64,000 nucleotides of DNA from positions 248,001 through 312,000 of the forward strand of contig CAWIOM010000010.1 of NCBI GenBank assembly GCA_963837735.1, written 5' to 3'. Positions 28,296-38,408 of this stretch are shown piece by piece; the first letter of the stretch is position 1; every line of letters begins with the position of its first letter. The notes beneath the pieces were generated by a model. The model did no database searches and was not told the DNA's origin. It was given only the letters and a program-made list of their open reading frames with translations. Position numbers and translations under genes: made by a program. This stretch comes from VRUE01 sp963837735 (GTDB lineage Bacteria; Actinomycetota; Thermoleophilia; Solirubrobacterales; 70-9).

Positions 28296-28836
28296 GCGTC
28301 GCCTGATCTTTGGGGAGAGCCGCGGCAGCGGCAATCAGACTCTGGAACTCGTTGAGCGCGATATGGGCGAGCGCCTCGAGGATCTCCTCTTCGGTCCAGC
28401 CGATCTCCTGCGCCTCTTCGTGGAGGTGGTGGGGGGGACGGCCGTCGGCCTCGAGGGTCGCCTTCAGGTAGGCCAGCAGCGCCGCCTCCTTGCGGTCACC
28501 CGATTCGAAGCTACGGGCTTTCGAGACCTCGTCGAGGCCCAGCCCGGCGTGCCGGGCCGACTTCGCGTGCTGGGCGATGCTGTAGGTGTCGTCGCGATGC
28601 TCGGCAACCGCCAGGGCGATGCGCTCGCGCGTCGCCTGGGGGAGGACGCCGCTGCGCAGCTCAGAGCGCATCCGCGTGTAGGCGCGAAGAACGGCCGGCG
28701 ATCCGGCCAGCACGCCCACGAACTTGGTTACCGCGCCGCCGGAAGCCTGGATCGTCTTGATCAGGGGGGCGCTGTCGTCGGGGGCCGTCAGCTCGTCGTG
28801 GATCTGGAACCTGCTCACATCTGTTTTTACTGTCAC
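28270..28836 (-). CDS. AhpD/carboxymuconolactone decarboxylase-like protein without CxxC
   Basis: A 188-residue all-helical protein of the AhpD/CMD superfamily, recognised by LPQATRERIALAVAEHRDDT then YSIAQHAKSARHAGLGLDEV and a second helical part (AYLKATLEADGRPPHHLHEE). In AhpD the segment would read C-x-x-C-x-x-x-H; here it is D-T-Y-S-I-A-Q-H, so both redox cysteines are missing and thiol peroxidase activity is unlikely. GTG 28836 has AGGA before it; an ATG at 28881 is an alternative. Its last codons are copied in the inverted repeat beyond the stop. It diverges from glnA across a palindromic operator. Confidence 0.78.
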   Translation of the reverse strand: MTVKTDVSRFQIHDELTAPDDSAPLIKTIQASGGAVTKFVGVLAGSPAVLRAYTRMRSELRSGVLPQATRERIALAVAEHRDDTYSIAQHAKSARHAGLGLDEVSKARSFESGDRKEAALLAYLKATLEADGRPPHHLHEEAQEIGWTEEEILEALAHIALNEFQSLIAAAAALPKDQATPRVLPNAA

Positions 28837-28917
28837 GTCGCATCCTGCTTTCGGCTGATTGGGGCGTTTTTTTGGCTTCACAGAGCCTTTACGCAGCCTT
28901 TACTTTACTTTGGGCCA

Positions 28918-28940
28918 ATAACTTACCTGAAGTAAGTTAT
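28918..28940. promoter_or_regulatory. Perfect palindrome, probable operator
   Basis: ATAACTTAC and GTAAGTTAT are exact inverse repeats of nine bases around CTGAA, in an AT-rich pocket between the divergent AhpD-like gene and glnA. The size fits a dimeric MarR, PadR or TetR regulator. A separate hairpin (CGGCTTCC-ggc-GGAAGCCG) follows at 28943-28961. Which gene it controls is unknown; the AhpD-like gene is nearer. Confidence 0.6.
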
Positions 28941-29072
28941 ACCGGCTTCCGGCGGAAGCCGCAAGCTCCCGCCGGTGCCGCTTCTCTACCCGTAATACGT
29001 GCCTTCGCACCTCTCCGGTTCAGTTCGCCTATCGTTGCGGCCTTCGCTGAGCGAGTCACCTAGGAGGCCGGT

Positions 29073-30425
29073 ATGGCAGAGCACCCCAAGAGCGCGGCTG
29101 ACGTCGTCGAGATGGTCGAGCAGCACGACGTCCGTTTCGTGCGTCTTTGGTTCACCGACGTCCTCGGTCAGCTGAAGAGCTTCTCGATCAACGCCGCCGA
29201 GCTCGAGGACGCCTTCGACGGAGGCATGGGCTTTGACGGGTCCTCGATCACCGGCTTCAACCCGATCGAGGAGTCGGACATGATCGCGATGCCCGATCCC
29301 TCGACCTTCGACCTGATCCCCTGGCGCCCGGAGGAGGAGAACGCGGTGGCCCGCATGTTCTGCGACATCCGCGTGCCGGGCGGCGAAGCGTACGAGGGCG
29401 ACCCCCGCTGGATCCTGCAGCGTGCCCTCAAACGCGCCCGCGAACTCGGCTTCGACGGCTACAACGTCGGCCCCGAGCTCGAGTTCTTCTACTTCAAATC
29501 CGCCAAGCCGGAGGGTGGCGTGCCCGAGGTGCTCGACGAGGGGGGCTATTTCGACCTGACGACCCTCGATGCCGGCTCCGACGTGCGCCGCGACACGGTC
29601 CTCGCCCTGGAGAAGATGGGCATCCACGTCGAGTACACCCACCACGAGGTCGGTCCCTCCCAGCACGAGGTCGACATGCGCTACAAGAACGCGCTCGAGA
29701 TGGCCGACGACTGCATGACCTATCGCATCGTCGTCAAGGAGTACGCGATGAAATACGGCTGGCATGCGACCTTCATGCCAAAGCCGCTGTTCGGTGAGAA
29801 CGGCTCCGGCATGCACGTCCACCAGTCGCTGACCAAGGACGGCAAGAACGCCTTCTTCGACGCCGACGACCAGTACTTCCTCTCGCCGACCGCGAAGGCC
29901 TTCATCGCCGGCCAGCTCAAGCACGCCCGGGAGATCTCGCCGCTCTTCGCCCAGTGGACGAACTCCTACAAGCGACTGGTCCCCGGCTACGAGGCGCCCG
30001 TCTACCTGGCCTGGTCGCGCCGCAACCGCTCGGCCCTGATCCGGGTGCCGTTGTACCACCCCGGCAAGGAGGGCGCGACGCGGGCCGAGCTGCGCTGCCC
30101 GGACCCGGCGTGCAACCCCTACCTCTGCTTCGCCGGCATGCTGCAGGCGGGTTTGGAGGGGATCGAAAAGGGCTATGAGCTGCCCGAGCCGATGGAGCAG
30201 AACCTCTACCACCTCTCGCCGGAGGAGCTCTCTCACCAGGGGATCGAGCAGCTGCCGGCGACGCTCGGCGAGGCGATCGAGGTCGCTGCCGACTCGGAGC
30301 TCGTTCTTCGCACCCTCGGCGAGCACACGTTTCGCCGCTTCATCGAGATCAAGCGACAGGAATGGGACGACTACCGCGTCCAGGTGACCCCCTACGAGAT
30401 CGAGAACTTCCTGCCGGTCCTGTGA
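29073..30425 (+). CDS. glnA: Glutamine synthetase type I
   Basis: A 450-residue GSI that makes glutamine from glutamate, ammonia and ATP. Motifs: MGFDGSSITGFNPIEESDM (N-terminal beta-grasp and start of catalytic domain), GPELEFFYF, THHEVGPSQHEVDMRYKNAL, MPKPLFGENGSGMHVHQSL (ATP and metal binding), NSYKRLVPGYEAP and the NRSALIRVP glutamate loop. The length of 450 fits the shorter GSI-alpha group. The NLYHLSPEE stretch keeps a Tyr where beta-type enzymes are adenylylated, but the surrounding insertion is absent, so adenylylation is doubtful. The ATG follows TAGGAGG. No frame problem. Confidence 0.96.
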   Translation: MAEHPKSAADVVEMVEQHDVRFVRLWFTDVLGQLKSFSINAAELEDAFDGGMGFDGSSITGFNPIEESDMIAMPDPSTFDLIPWRPEEENAVARMFCDIRVPGGEAYEGDPRWILQRALKRARELGFDGYNVGPELEFFYFKSAKPEGGVPEVLDEGGYFDLTTLDAGSDVRRDTVLALEKMGIHVEYTHHEVGPSQHEVDMRYKNALEMADDCMTYRIVVKEYAMKYGWHATFMPKPLFGENGSGMHVHQSLTKDGKNAFFDADDQYFLSPTAKAFIAGQLKHAREISPLFAQWTNSYKRLVPGYEAPVYLAWSRRNRSALIRVPLYHPGKEGATRAELRCPDPACNPYLCFAGMLQAGLEGIEKGYELPEPMEQNLYHLSPEELSHQGIEQLPATLGEAIEVAADSELVLRTLGEHTFRRFIEIKRQEWDDYRVQVTPYEIENFLPVL

Positions 30426-30435
30426 CCGGGCCTCG

Positions 30436-32915
30436 TTAGCGTGCCCGGGCGGGGGCGCGGCGTCGGCCTTCGAGAGCGCCGAGGGCCACCAGAAGCTGGT
30501 CGCCGGCGGTCAGCGCAATCGGCGGGAACGAGGATGCTGCGCACCAGAAAGGTGTCGAGGAGGACGCCGAAGGCGACGACGAAGCCGAGCTCGGTGAGGA
30601 AGGTGAGCGGCAATACCGCCAGCACCGAGAAGGTCCCGGCGAGGACGATTCCGGCGCTGGTGATGACGGCACCCGTCACCGCCAGGGCGCGCAAGGATCC
30701 CCTGTTCGGAGCCGTGCTGGATCGTTTCCTCGCGGGCGCGGGCGATCAGGAAGATGTTGTAGTCGACCCCCAGGGCGACGAGGAAGACGAAGGCGAAGAG
30801 CGGTAACGAGGGGTCGGAGCCGGGGAAGTCGAAGATGAAATCGAAGGCGAAGTAGCCGACGCCGAGCGCTGCCAGGAAGCTGAGGATCACGGTGCCGATC
30901 AGGATCAGCGGCGCGACGACGGCCCGCAGCAGCCCGATCAGGATCAGCAGGACGACGACGAGGATGATCGGCGGGATCACCTTCGAGTCCCAGCCGGCCG
31001 AATCGCGGACGTCGAATTCGACCGCGGTCGGGCCGCCGACAAGGGTGGCGGGAGCCGCCGAGTGGGCGGCCTCGCGAATCGGGTCGATCAGGTCGAACGC
31101 CTCGGTCGAGTAGGGGTTCGGTTCGAGCACCGCCTGGACAAGGACCCCGGCCTCTCCCGCCGCCACGGGCTGCGAGACGGTGTCGACGCCCTGGACGGTC
31201 GAGACCGCTTTCCGCACGGCAGGCACGTCGGCACGGTCGGGGACGACGAGGTCGGTGAGCCCCGTCGCACCCGACGGGAAGCTCTTGTCGAGCAGGTGCT
31301 GGCCTTCGACCGATTCGACTTCGGTGCGGTAGCTGTCTTCGGCGGTCAGGTCGGTCGAGAAGGTGGCGAGGCCCGCGCAGAGGACCAGCAGGACGGCGAT
31401 CGCGCCGAACATGACCCGGCGCGGGGAAACGGAGATCCGGTCGCCCAGCCGCGACCAGACGCCGTGTGTGGCGTCCGCGGTGTGCTCGCGGTCGTGGCGG
31501 CGCATCTCATACGGGGTGAAGACCCTCCGGTCCAGCGGGCCGACGATCAGCGAGGGGAACTCGACGCCGAAGAGGCGTCGCAGCGGCCATTTGAGAAGGA
31601 CCCTGAGCAACCAGTTGACTAGGACGAGAGGCAACAGGACCAAGACGACCAGCGAGGCCAGCACGACCTTGACGAGGGCGGCACGGCGCCGGAGCCCTCG
31701 AGGAAGCCGCGGCGGGCCCGCTCGGTGACGGCGTCGGCGCCGGGGGCGGTCTCCGCGGTGTGGGGGACGAAGGGCCAGAAGGCGCGGCGTCCGAAGATCG
31801 TCAGCATCGCCGGCAGCAGGGTGAGGCTGGAGAGCGCCGCACAGGCGACGCCCATCGCGGCGATCGGGCCGAGGCCGGCGGTGCCGTTGACCTTGGCCAG
31901 CATCAGGCAGAGGAGGGCCGCGATCACGGTCGCCGCCGAGGCAAAGATCGCCGGACCGGCCGTGGCCAGGGCGATGCGCATCGCCTCGTGCTTGTCGGCC
32001 GAGCGGTGCAACTCCTCCCTGTAACGGGCGACGAGCAGCAGGGCGTAGTCGGTTCCCGCTCCTAAGACGAGCACCGACATGATCGAGCTCGACTGGCCGT
32101 TGACGGTGACGCCGAGCTCCGTCAGGCCGTAGCCGAGCGAACGCGAGAGCGTCTCGGCGAAGATCACCGCGAACAACGGGATCAGGAAGAACATCGGCGA
32201 TCGGTAGATGACGATCAGCAGGAAGATCACGAGGCTGACCGCGGCCAGCAGCAGCGTTCCGTTGATGCCTTCGAAGACTTCGATCGCGTCGGCCGAGAAG
32301 CCGGCTCCGCCCGTGATCTTGGCCTCGAGGCCGCCGCCGTTGGAGATCTTCTTGCGCCAGTCCTTGACCGGGTCGACGATCCGTTCGCCCTCGCCGTTGC
32401 CCTTGATGTAAGCGCTGACGATCGCCGCCTTGCCGTCCTTCGAGCAGATCGGCCCGACGAAGGGGGCGTAGCCCGCCGGCTGGCCCGGCACCTCCGTGCG
32501 CGGCGTGCCGCAGCCCGGCGGCAGGCCCGGCGGCGCGACCGCCGGGCGGCCGGAGCTCTTGCCGCCCGAGGCGGCCGTTTCGCCGTCCGCGACGACACCG
32601 TCGAACCTCTCTTCGGTCATCGCGCCGACGTCCTTTTCGATCGTCCGGCGGTCGGCTGCGGTGAGCCCCGATTCGCGGCGGTAGACGATCACCGCGGGGG
32701 CGATTTCGCCGGACTGGAGGGACTCGGTGGCCTTCAGGGCCGCGGTCGATTCGGCCTCGCCGGGCAGGTAGGAGGTCGCCTCGTTGCTTTCGGCGTCTTC
32801 GAACTTTTCGGGCAGGTTGCCCGAGATTCATGCCGAGGAAGGCGACGATCCAGACCCCGAAGACAATCCACTTGGCGCGGCGACCGGCGGCGAACGAGAA
32901 CAGAGAGCCCTTCAT
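30436..32915 (-). CDS. MMPL/RND-family membrane transporter, several frameshifts
   Basis: About 825 residues when frames near 32820, 31690, 30700 and 30520 are joined. It begins MKGSLFSFAAGRRAKWIVFG; the first large loop includes YLPGEAESTAALKATESLQS. Two blocks of five to six helices carry the MMPL hallmark in each half: GAGTDYALLLVARYREEL and GVDYNIFLIARAREE. The extracellular domains (for example FVGPICSKDGKAAIVSAYIK) lie between. Proteins of this family export lipids or drugs using the proton gradient. Possibly cotranscribed with the DUF255 gene 17 bases upstream. The shifts occur in G or C runs and are probably errors. Confidence 0.85.
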
Positions 32916-32932
32916 GCGGTACCGATGCATTA

Positions 32933-34923
32933 TCAGAGCAGAGCGGACAACTTCTTCGCCTCGGTCACCGGCGCCCGGCAGGCGAAGTTCTCGCAGACGT
33001 AGGCCGCCGGCCTGCCGTCGATCGAGGGGCGATCGGCGAGCAGCGGAGGAGCGACGGAGCCCTCGCGGCCGGCGGCGAGGACCAGGTGCGGCCGCAGGCC
33101 GGCGCGGACGACGGCGGCGAGCTCGCTCGTATCCTCGCCGACCAGCGCCACCTCGGCGGTCGGCGCGAGTTGGAAGTCCAGCGCCCTCAACAGGTGGGCG
33201 AACGCCTCGGGGTGGCGGGCGGCCGGGGCGGCGAAGAGCCGCAGGACGCCATCGGCCTGGCGCCCGTACTCGCGCTCCCCGGTCAGGGCGGCGAGGCGCA
33301 GCAGTCCGAGCGCCGCCGAGCTGTTGCCGGATGGAATCGGGTGGTCGCCGATCTCCTTGCGGCGGGCGATCAGCTTCTCGTGGTCGCTCGAGGTGGAGAA
33401 GAAGCCGCCGCGCTCGGGGTCGCCGAAGCGGTCGATGGTCGTCTCCGCCAGCTTCCGCGCCTCGTCGAACCAGCGGGTCTCGAAGCATGCTTCATAGAGG
33501 GCGAGAAGCGCCTCCAGCAGGAATGCGTGGTCCTCCAGGTACCCGTTGAGGTGGGCGCGCCCGTCCTTGTAGGTGCGCAGAAGGCGGCCCTCCTCGTCGC
33601 GCATCTGGCCGAGGACGAAATCGGCGCAGCGGCGCGCAGCGTCAAGGTAGTCCTCGCGGCCGAGCACCGCGCCGGCCTCGGCGAGGGCGGCGATCGTCAG
33701 CGCATTCCAGGAGGCGAGGCGCTTGTCGTCGAGGCCCGGTGGGACGCGCTTCGCGCGGGCCTCATACAGGGCGCGGCGAGCTTCCGCCAGGCCGTCGGGC
33801 CGGGGCCCCCCGGCGCCGTCGGGAAGGTGGAGGATGCTGGCGCCCTCGAAGTTCCCCTCCTCGGTGACGCCGAAATGCCCGGCGATCGGGCCGGCGCGCT
33901 CGCCGAGCACCTGCTCGAGCTGGTCGGGCGTCCAGACGTAGAAGCGTCCCTCCTCGCCCTCGGAGTCCGCGTCGAGCGCCGAGAAGAAGCCGCCCTCGGG
34001 GCCGCGCATCTCCCGCAGTGCCCAGTCGAGGGTCTCCTCGCAGACCCGCCGGTAGCGGTCGTGCCCGAGCGCCTGCCACCCGTGGAGGTAGGCGCGGGCG
34101 AGCAGCGCGTTGTCATAGAGCATCTTCTCGAAGTGGGGGACGAGCCAAGCGGGGTCGACGGCGTAGCGGGCGAAGCCGCCGCCCAGGTGGTCGTAGATCC
34201 CTCCGGCCATCATCGCGTCGAGCGTCTCCTCGACCACCTCGGTCTCGCCGCTGACGCCGCCGCCGGACGAGGCGCGGGCGAGCAGCAGCTCGAGCGCCGA
34301 GGCGGGCGGGAACTTGGGGGCACCGCCGAAGCCGCCGCGCTCGCGGTCGGCCGCTTCGAGCAGCCGCCCGACCGCCTGCTCGAGCAGCTCCTCCTCGGGG
34401 GCGTCGCCGCCGGCTCGACGGCGCCGATCGCGCCGAGCCGGGCGCGCATCTCCGCGGCCCGCTCGCGGATCTCGTCGCGCTTGCTCTCGAAGGCGTCGAC
34501 CACGGCTTCCATCACCATCCGGAAGCTCGGCATGCCGCGGCCCTCGTCGGGCGGGAAATAGGTGCCGCCGTAGAAGGGCACGCCGTCGGGGTCGAGGAAG
34601 ACCGTCATCGGCCAGCCGCCCTGGCCGCTGATCGCCTGCACCGCCTCCATGTAGATCGCGTCGACGTCGGGCCGCTCCTCGCGATCGACCTTGACGTTGA
34701 CGAAATGCCGGTTCATGTAGGCGGCGGTCTCCGCGTCCTCGAAGGACTCACGCTCCATGACGTGGCACCAGTGGCAGGCCGAGTATCCGACCGAGAGCAG
34801 GATCGGCAGGTCCTCATCGCGGGCCCTGGACAGCGCCTCCTCGCCCCACGGAAACCAGTCGACGGGGTTCTCGCTGTGTTGCCGGAGGTAGGGGCTTGTC
34901 TCGCGGGCGAGGCGGTTGGCCAT
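32933..34923 (-). CDS. Thioredoxin-domain protein DUF255 (YyaL/SSP411 family), one frameshift
   Basis: About 663 residues. The N-terminal thioredoxin-like domain opens MANRLARETSPYLRQHSENP with VGYSACHWCHVMERESFED near residue 48, then GQGGWPMTVFLDPDGVPFYG. The rest is an alpha/alpha barrel like N-acylglucosamine 2-epimerases (MVEETLDAMMAGGIYDHLGG, HFEKMLYDNALLARAYLHGW, GFFSALDADSEGEEGRFYVW). The frame shifts near 34415; repair restores EEELLEQAVGRLLEAADRER and APKFPPASALELLL. The family is widespread and its reaction is not settled. It diverges from the GGDEF-EAL gene. Confidence 0.88.
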
Positions 34924-35032
34924 CGCCGCAGCCTACTTTTCGTTCGTTGCGGGTCAGTGATAGTGGGACCCGATCGGTCAACTACGCAACTCCTTTTTTG
35001 CATAGGCAAACCGAAACCACTACGTTCCTTCG

Positions 35033-36442
35033 ATGCATGAGAACGAGCCGCAGGTCGACCCCGAGACAACGGTTGAGGCCGTTCTCGAGAAGCTCGACAA
35101 GGAGGATCGCGCGATCCTGCGCGGCGCCCTCGAGCGCGCCGAGAAAACCGAGGCCGAGCTGCGCTACCTGGCCGATCACGACTCGCTGACCGGCCTGCTC
35201 GACCGTCGACGGTTTCGCTCCGAGCTCGACGGCTACGTCTCCTTCAGCGCCCGCTACGGCGGCCAGGGGGCGGTGATGATCATCGACATCGACGGCCTCA
35301 AGGCGGTCAACGACAGCCTCGGGCACGCCGCCGGAGACAACCTGATCCGGGAAATCGCCAGGATCCTCCGCGAACGCGTCCGGACGACCGACATCGTCGC
35401 CCGCCTCTCCGGCGACGAGCTCGCCGTGCTGATGCCGCAGACCGATACCGAGGGCGCCATGCAGCTCGGCGAGGACCTGCGCGCCCAGGTGGCCGAGAAC
35501 GCCAGGCCGGCGCCGGAGGCCGACCCGGTGACGATCAGCGTCGGCATCACGATGTTCGGCAGCGAGCAGGGAGTCGGTCCCGAGGCCGTGCTGGTCGCCG
35601 CCGACCAGGCGATGTACCGGGCCAAGGAGGACGGCCGCAACCAGGTCTCCCTCCACCGCGAGCCGGGTGACCGCAGGCGGCATGCCCGCCGCCACCAGAC
35701 GACGACAGCGCGGATCCGCGACGCGCTCACTCACGATCGCCTCAGCCTTCACACCCAGCCGATCCGCAGCCTCGCCTCGGGCGGCATCGAGCGCTACGAG
35801 CTGCTGCTGCGGATGACGGGCGACGACGGCGAGCTGCTGCCCGCGTCGGCCTTCATCGGGGCGGCGGAGCGCTCGGGCATGATCCAGGAGCTCGACCGCT
35901 GGGTCGTCGCCCAGGCCCTCGAGGTGCTCGGCCGGCGCGAGCGCGAGGGGGACCCCGTGTCCCTTCACGTCAACCTCTCGGGCGCTTCTCTCTCCGACGT
36001 CTCGGTGCTCGAGTACATCGAGCGCCAGCTCGACGAAGGCGACGCCGACCCCTCACGGTGCACCTTCGAGATCACCGCCACCGCCAAGGCCGTCGACTAC
36101 GCGACGGCCGGGGGGTTCGCCGATCGCCTCACCGAGTTCGGCTGCCAGGTCGCGATCGACGACTACGGGGCGGGCTTCGGGCCCTTCCATTACCTCAAGG
36201 AACTGCCCTTCGACCTGATCAAGATCGACGGCGCCTTCATCCGCGACATGCCGAGCAGCGACGCCGACCAGCTCACCGTCCAGGCGATCGTCCAGATCGC
36301 CCGCGGCCTCGGCAAGACGACGATCGCCGAGTACGTCCAGGACGACGCGACGGCCGATCTCCTGCGCGAGTACGGCGTCGACATGGCCCAGGGCTTCCAC
36401 CTGGGCAGGCCGGTGGCGATCGCCGAGGGCCTAGCGGCCTAG
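35033..36442 (+). CDS. GGDEF-EAL protein with altered motifs
   Basis: A 469-residue soluble cyclic-di-GMP protein: coiled leader to about 45, GGDEF domain about 45-205, EAL domain about 225-469. The GGDEF signature is SGDEL (in RLSGDELAVLM), so synthase activity is doubtful though SGDEF-type variants exist. In the EAL domain the motif is YELLLRM (E kept), with HVNLSGASL, FEITATAKAVD (the usual Glu after ExT is Ala), IDDYGAGFG, LIKIDGAFI and TIAEYVQ. It may be a weak phosphodiesterase or a c-di-GMP sensor. No sensory or membrane domain. The last 12 bases overlap the convergent SnoaL-like gene. Confidence 0.92.
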   Translation: MHENEPQVDPETTVEAVLEKLDKEDRAILRGALERAEKTEAELRYLADHDSLTGLLDRRRFRSELDGYVSFSARYGGQGAVMIIDIDGLKAVNDSLGHAAGDNLIREIARILRERVRTTDIVARLSGDELAVLMPQTDTEGAMQLGEDLRAQVAENARPAPEADPVTISVGITMFGSEQGVGPEAVLVAADQAMYRAKEDGRNQVSLHREPGDRRRHARRHQTTTARIRDALTHDRLSLHTQPIRSLASGGIERYELLLRMTGDDGELLPASAFIGAAERSGMIQELDRWVVAQALEVLGRREREGDPVSLHVNLSGASLSDVSVLEYIERQLDEGDADPSRCTFEITATAKAVDYATAGGFADRLTEFGCQVAIDDYGAGFGPFHYLKELPFDLIKIDGAFIRDMPSSDADQLTVQAIVQIARGLGKTTIAEYVQDDATADLLREYGVDMAQGFHLGRPVAIAEGLAA

Positions 36443-36958
36443 GAGCCGGCCGACCCCGGTCTTCGCGTTCAGGGCGCCGGTCAGCACACGTTCCCGGATC
36501 GAGCCCTGCGGTGGCAACGCGCCGAGCTGGCGCGCCATCTGGGCGCCGTTCAGGTATGCGTCGTTGCGCTGGATCTTGCCGTCGCGGACGGTCAGCACGT
36601 CGCAGCCGCTCAGGTCGACCGAGGCGCCGTTGGCGACCATCCCCTCGAAGCGCGCCTCGCCGTCGAAGGTCCCGGTCAGATGCCAGTGGACCGCGGCCCT
36701 GTCGCCGCCCTCCATCAGGTCGACCACCTCGATGCGCAGGTCGGGCATCGCGCGGAACGTGTTCGCGAACCAGTCGCGCACTTCGTCGGGTCCGCGCAGG
36801 GACGTCAGGCCGTGAAGCTCTCCGACCCCGTCCGCTGCCCAGAAGCCAGCCATCGCGTCCGCGTCCCGGGCGGCGACGGCCTCGAAGTAGGCCTTCGCGA
36901 CAGCGCCCGCCTCTCCGCGGGCGACTCCGGCGGCGCGTTCCTCGGCGGCGGTCGGCAT
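36431..36958 (-). CDS. SnoaL-like / nuclear transport factor 2-fold protein
   Basis: A 175-residue cone-fold protein of the SnoaL or ketosteroid-isomerase-like group: AKAYFEAVAARDADAMAGFW, LRGPDEVRDWFANTFRAMPD then LRIEVVDLM, AVHWHLTGTFDGEARFEGM, VLTVRDGKIQRNDAYLNG. Members bind or isomerise small hydrophobic molecules; substrate unknown. The last 30 residues are an extra helix. It lies 13 bases downstream of the aminotransferase gene on the same strand and overlaps the convergent GGDEF-EAL gene by 12 bases. Confidence 0.85.
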   Translation of the reverse strand: MPTAAEERAAGVARGEAGAVAKAYFEAVAARDADAMAGFWAADGVGELHGLTSLRGPDEVRDWFANTFRAMPDLRIEVVDLMEGGDRAAVHWHLTGTFDGEARFEGMVANGASVDLSGCDVLTVRDGKIQRNDAYLNGAQMARQLGALPPQGSIRERVLTGALNAKTGVGRLLGR

Positions 36959-36971
36959 CGGCGATGCGATC

Positions 36972-38337
36972 CTAGCTCGTCAGGTCTCGGGCGAATGCCT
37001 CGAAGGCGTCGAGGTAGCGCTGCCGGTCCTCGTCGGTGTGGGCGATCGAGAGCGTCCACTCCTCCTCCGTCCCCGGGGTCATGAAGATGCCGTGGTTCAT
37101 GTGGTAGAGCCAGGCCAGGGTCGAGAGGTCGTCGTCGACCTGGGTCAGGTAGTCGCGGTACTCGTACATCCGCTCCGGCGAGAAGACCACGCAGCCCTTG
37201 GCGCCGAGGCCCTCGGTGTAGGCGGGGAGGCCGTGGCCGTCGATGATCTCCTGACAGCCGGCGAGCAGCTGCCCGGTTGGCGGCCTCGAGCTCGGGGTAG
37301 ACGTCGTCGGTGAGGACCTCGGTGAGGGTCGCCTGCGCGGCGGCCATCACCAGCGGGTTGCCGTTGAAGGTTCCGTACTGCTTGACGGTGCCGTCGGCGA
37401 CGATCGCGGCGAGGTCGGGGGTCATGCCGATCGCACCGCCCGGGTAGCCGCCGCAGCTCGCCTTGGCGAGGGTGATCATGTCCGGGACGTCACCCCGAAG
37501 CGGCCTGGTGGCGCCGCCGGAGGCGATCGTGCAGCCGGTCTTGACCTCGTCGAAGATCAGCTTCACGCCGTGCGCGGCGGTCAGCTCGCGGACCCGCTCG
37601 AGGTAGCCCTCGCGCGGCGGGATGATGTTGATGTTCATCATCGCCGGCTCCATGATCAGCCCGGCGACCTCGTCGCCGATCTTGGCGAGGACGCTCTCCA
37701 GCGCCTCGGCGTCGTTGAAGGGCACGGCGCGGGTCAGCTCCGTCATCGCTCGCGGAGTGCCGCCGCCGTAGGGGACGCTGATCGGGTCGTCCCGCTCGCC
37801 GAGCGCCTCCAGCGGCGGGTAGACGGAGACCATCACCGAGTCGTGGTGGCCGTGGTAGGAGCCCTCGATCTTGAGCAGCATGTCGCGGCCGGTGGCGCCG
37901 CGGGCGAGGTGGACTGCGTCCATCGTCGCCTCCGTGCCGGAGTTGTTGAAGCGCCACTGGGGCAGGCCGAAGCGGCGCACGAGCTCCTCGGAGACGACGA
38001 TCGAGCCGTCGGTCGGCGCGGCGAAGTGGGTGCCGCGGTCGACCTGTGCCTTGACCGCGGCGCCGACCGTCGGGTTGGCGTGGCCGATGCACATCACGCC
38101 GAAGCCGTTGTGGAAGTCGACGTATTCGTTGCCGTCGACGTCCCAGACCCGGCTGCCCTTGCCGCGGTCGACGTAGACGGGCCAGGGATCGTTTTCCTGG
38201 AAGGAGGACGGGACCCCTCCGGGCATCGACTTCACCGCCCGCTGGAAGGTCTCGGCCGAGCGCCCGGTCCTGTTCCTGAACTGCTCCTGCTGTGCCTCGG
38301 TCAGCGAGGCGATTCGCTTGCCGTCGATCTCAGCCAT
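36972..38337 (-). CDS. Class III aminotransferase, glutamate-1-semialdehyde aminomutase-like, one frameshift
   Basis: About 455 residues. PLP-dependent fold type I: GSRVWDVDGNEYVDFHNGFG, FNNSGTEATMDAVHLARGAT (phosphate-binding S-G-T-E-A), GSYHGHHDSVMVS, LIFDEVKTGC (PLP ring Asp) and ITLAKASCGGYPGGAIG with the Schiff-base Lys, then YGTFNGNPLVMAAA. Near 37275 the frame shifts and the last 90 residues (IDGHGLPAYTEGLGAKGCVV, LYHMNHGIFMTPGTEEEW) are in the next frame, ending at 36972. The HemL-like layout is clear, but the long extra N-terminus and absence of heme genes suggest another amino donor or substrate. Confidence 0.85.
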
Positions 38338-38354
38338 CGACCAACCCTAGCCGC

Positions 38355-38383
38355 CACGGGGGACCCGCGGCGGAGCCCCCGTG
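38355..38383 (-). terminator. GC-rich hairpin after the lysine-rich gene
   Basis: CACGGGGG and CCCCCGTG pair around a 13-base loop, 26 bases beyond the minus-strand stop at 38409 and just before the next minus-strand gene. A T run is lacking, so a terminator or mRNA-stability role is only suggested. Confidence 0.4.
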
Positions 38384-38408
38384 CCCTCATCGGTTTGCCG
38401 AGGGCGGC

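Noticed and set aside
27630..28334. A Ser/Phe/Leu-rich open frame on the minus strand
   Set aside because: It is the guanine-poor transposase read out of frame, not a separate protein.
29073..30425. Glutamine synthetase regulated by adenylylation
   Set aside because: The Tyr in NLYHLSPEE is present but the length and missing insertion point to the GSI-alpha type, so I do not claim this control.
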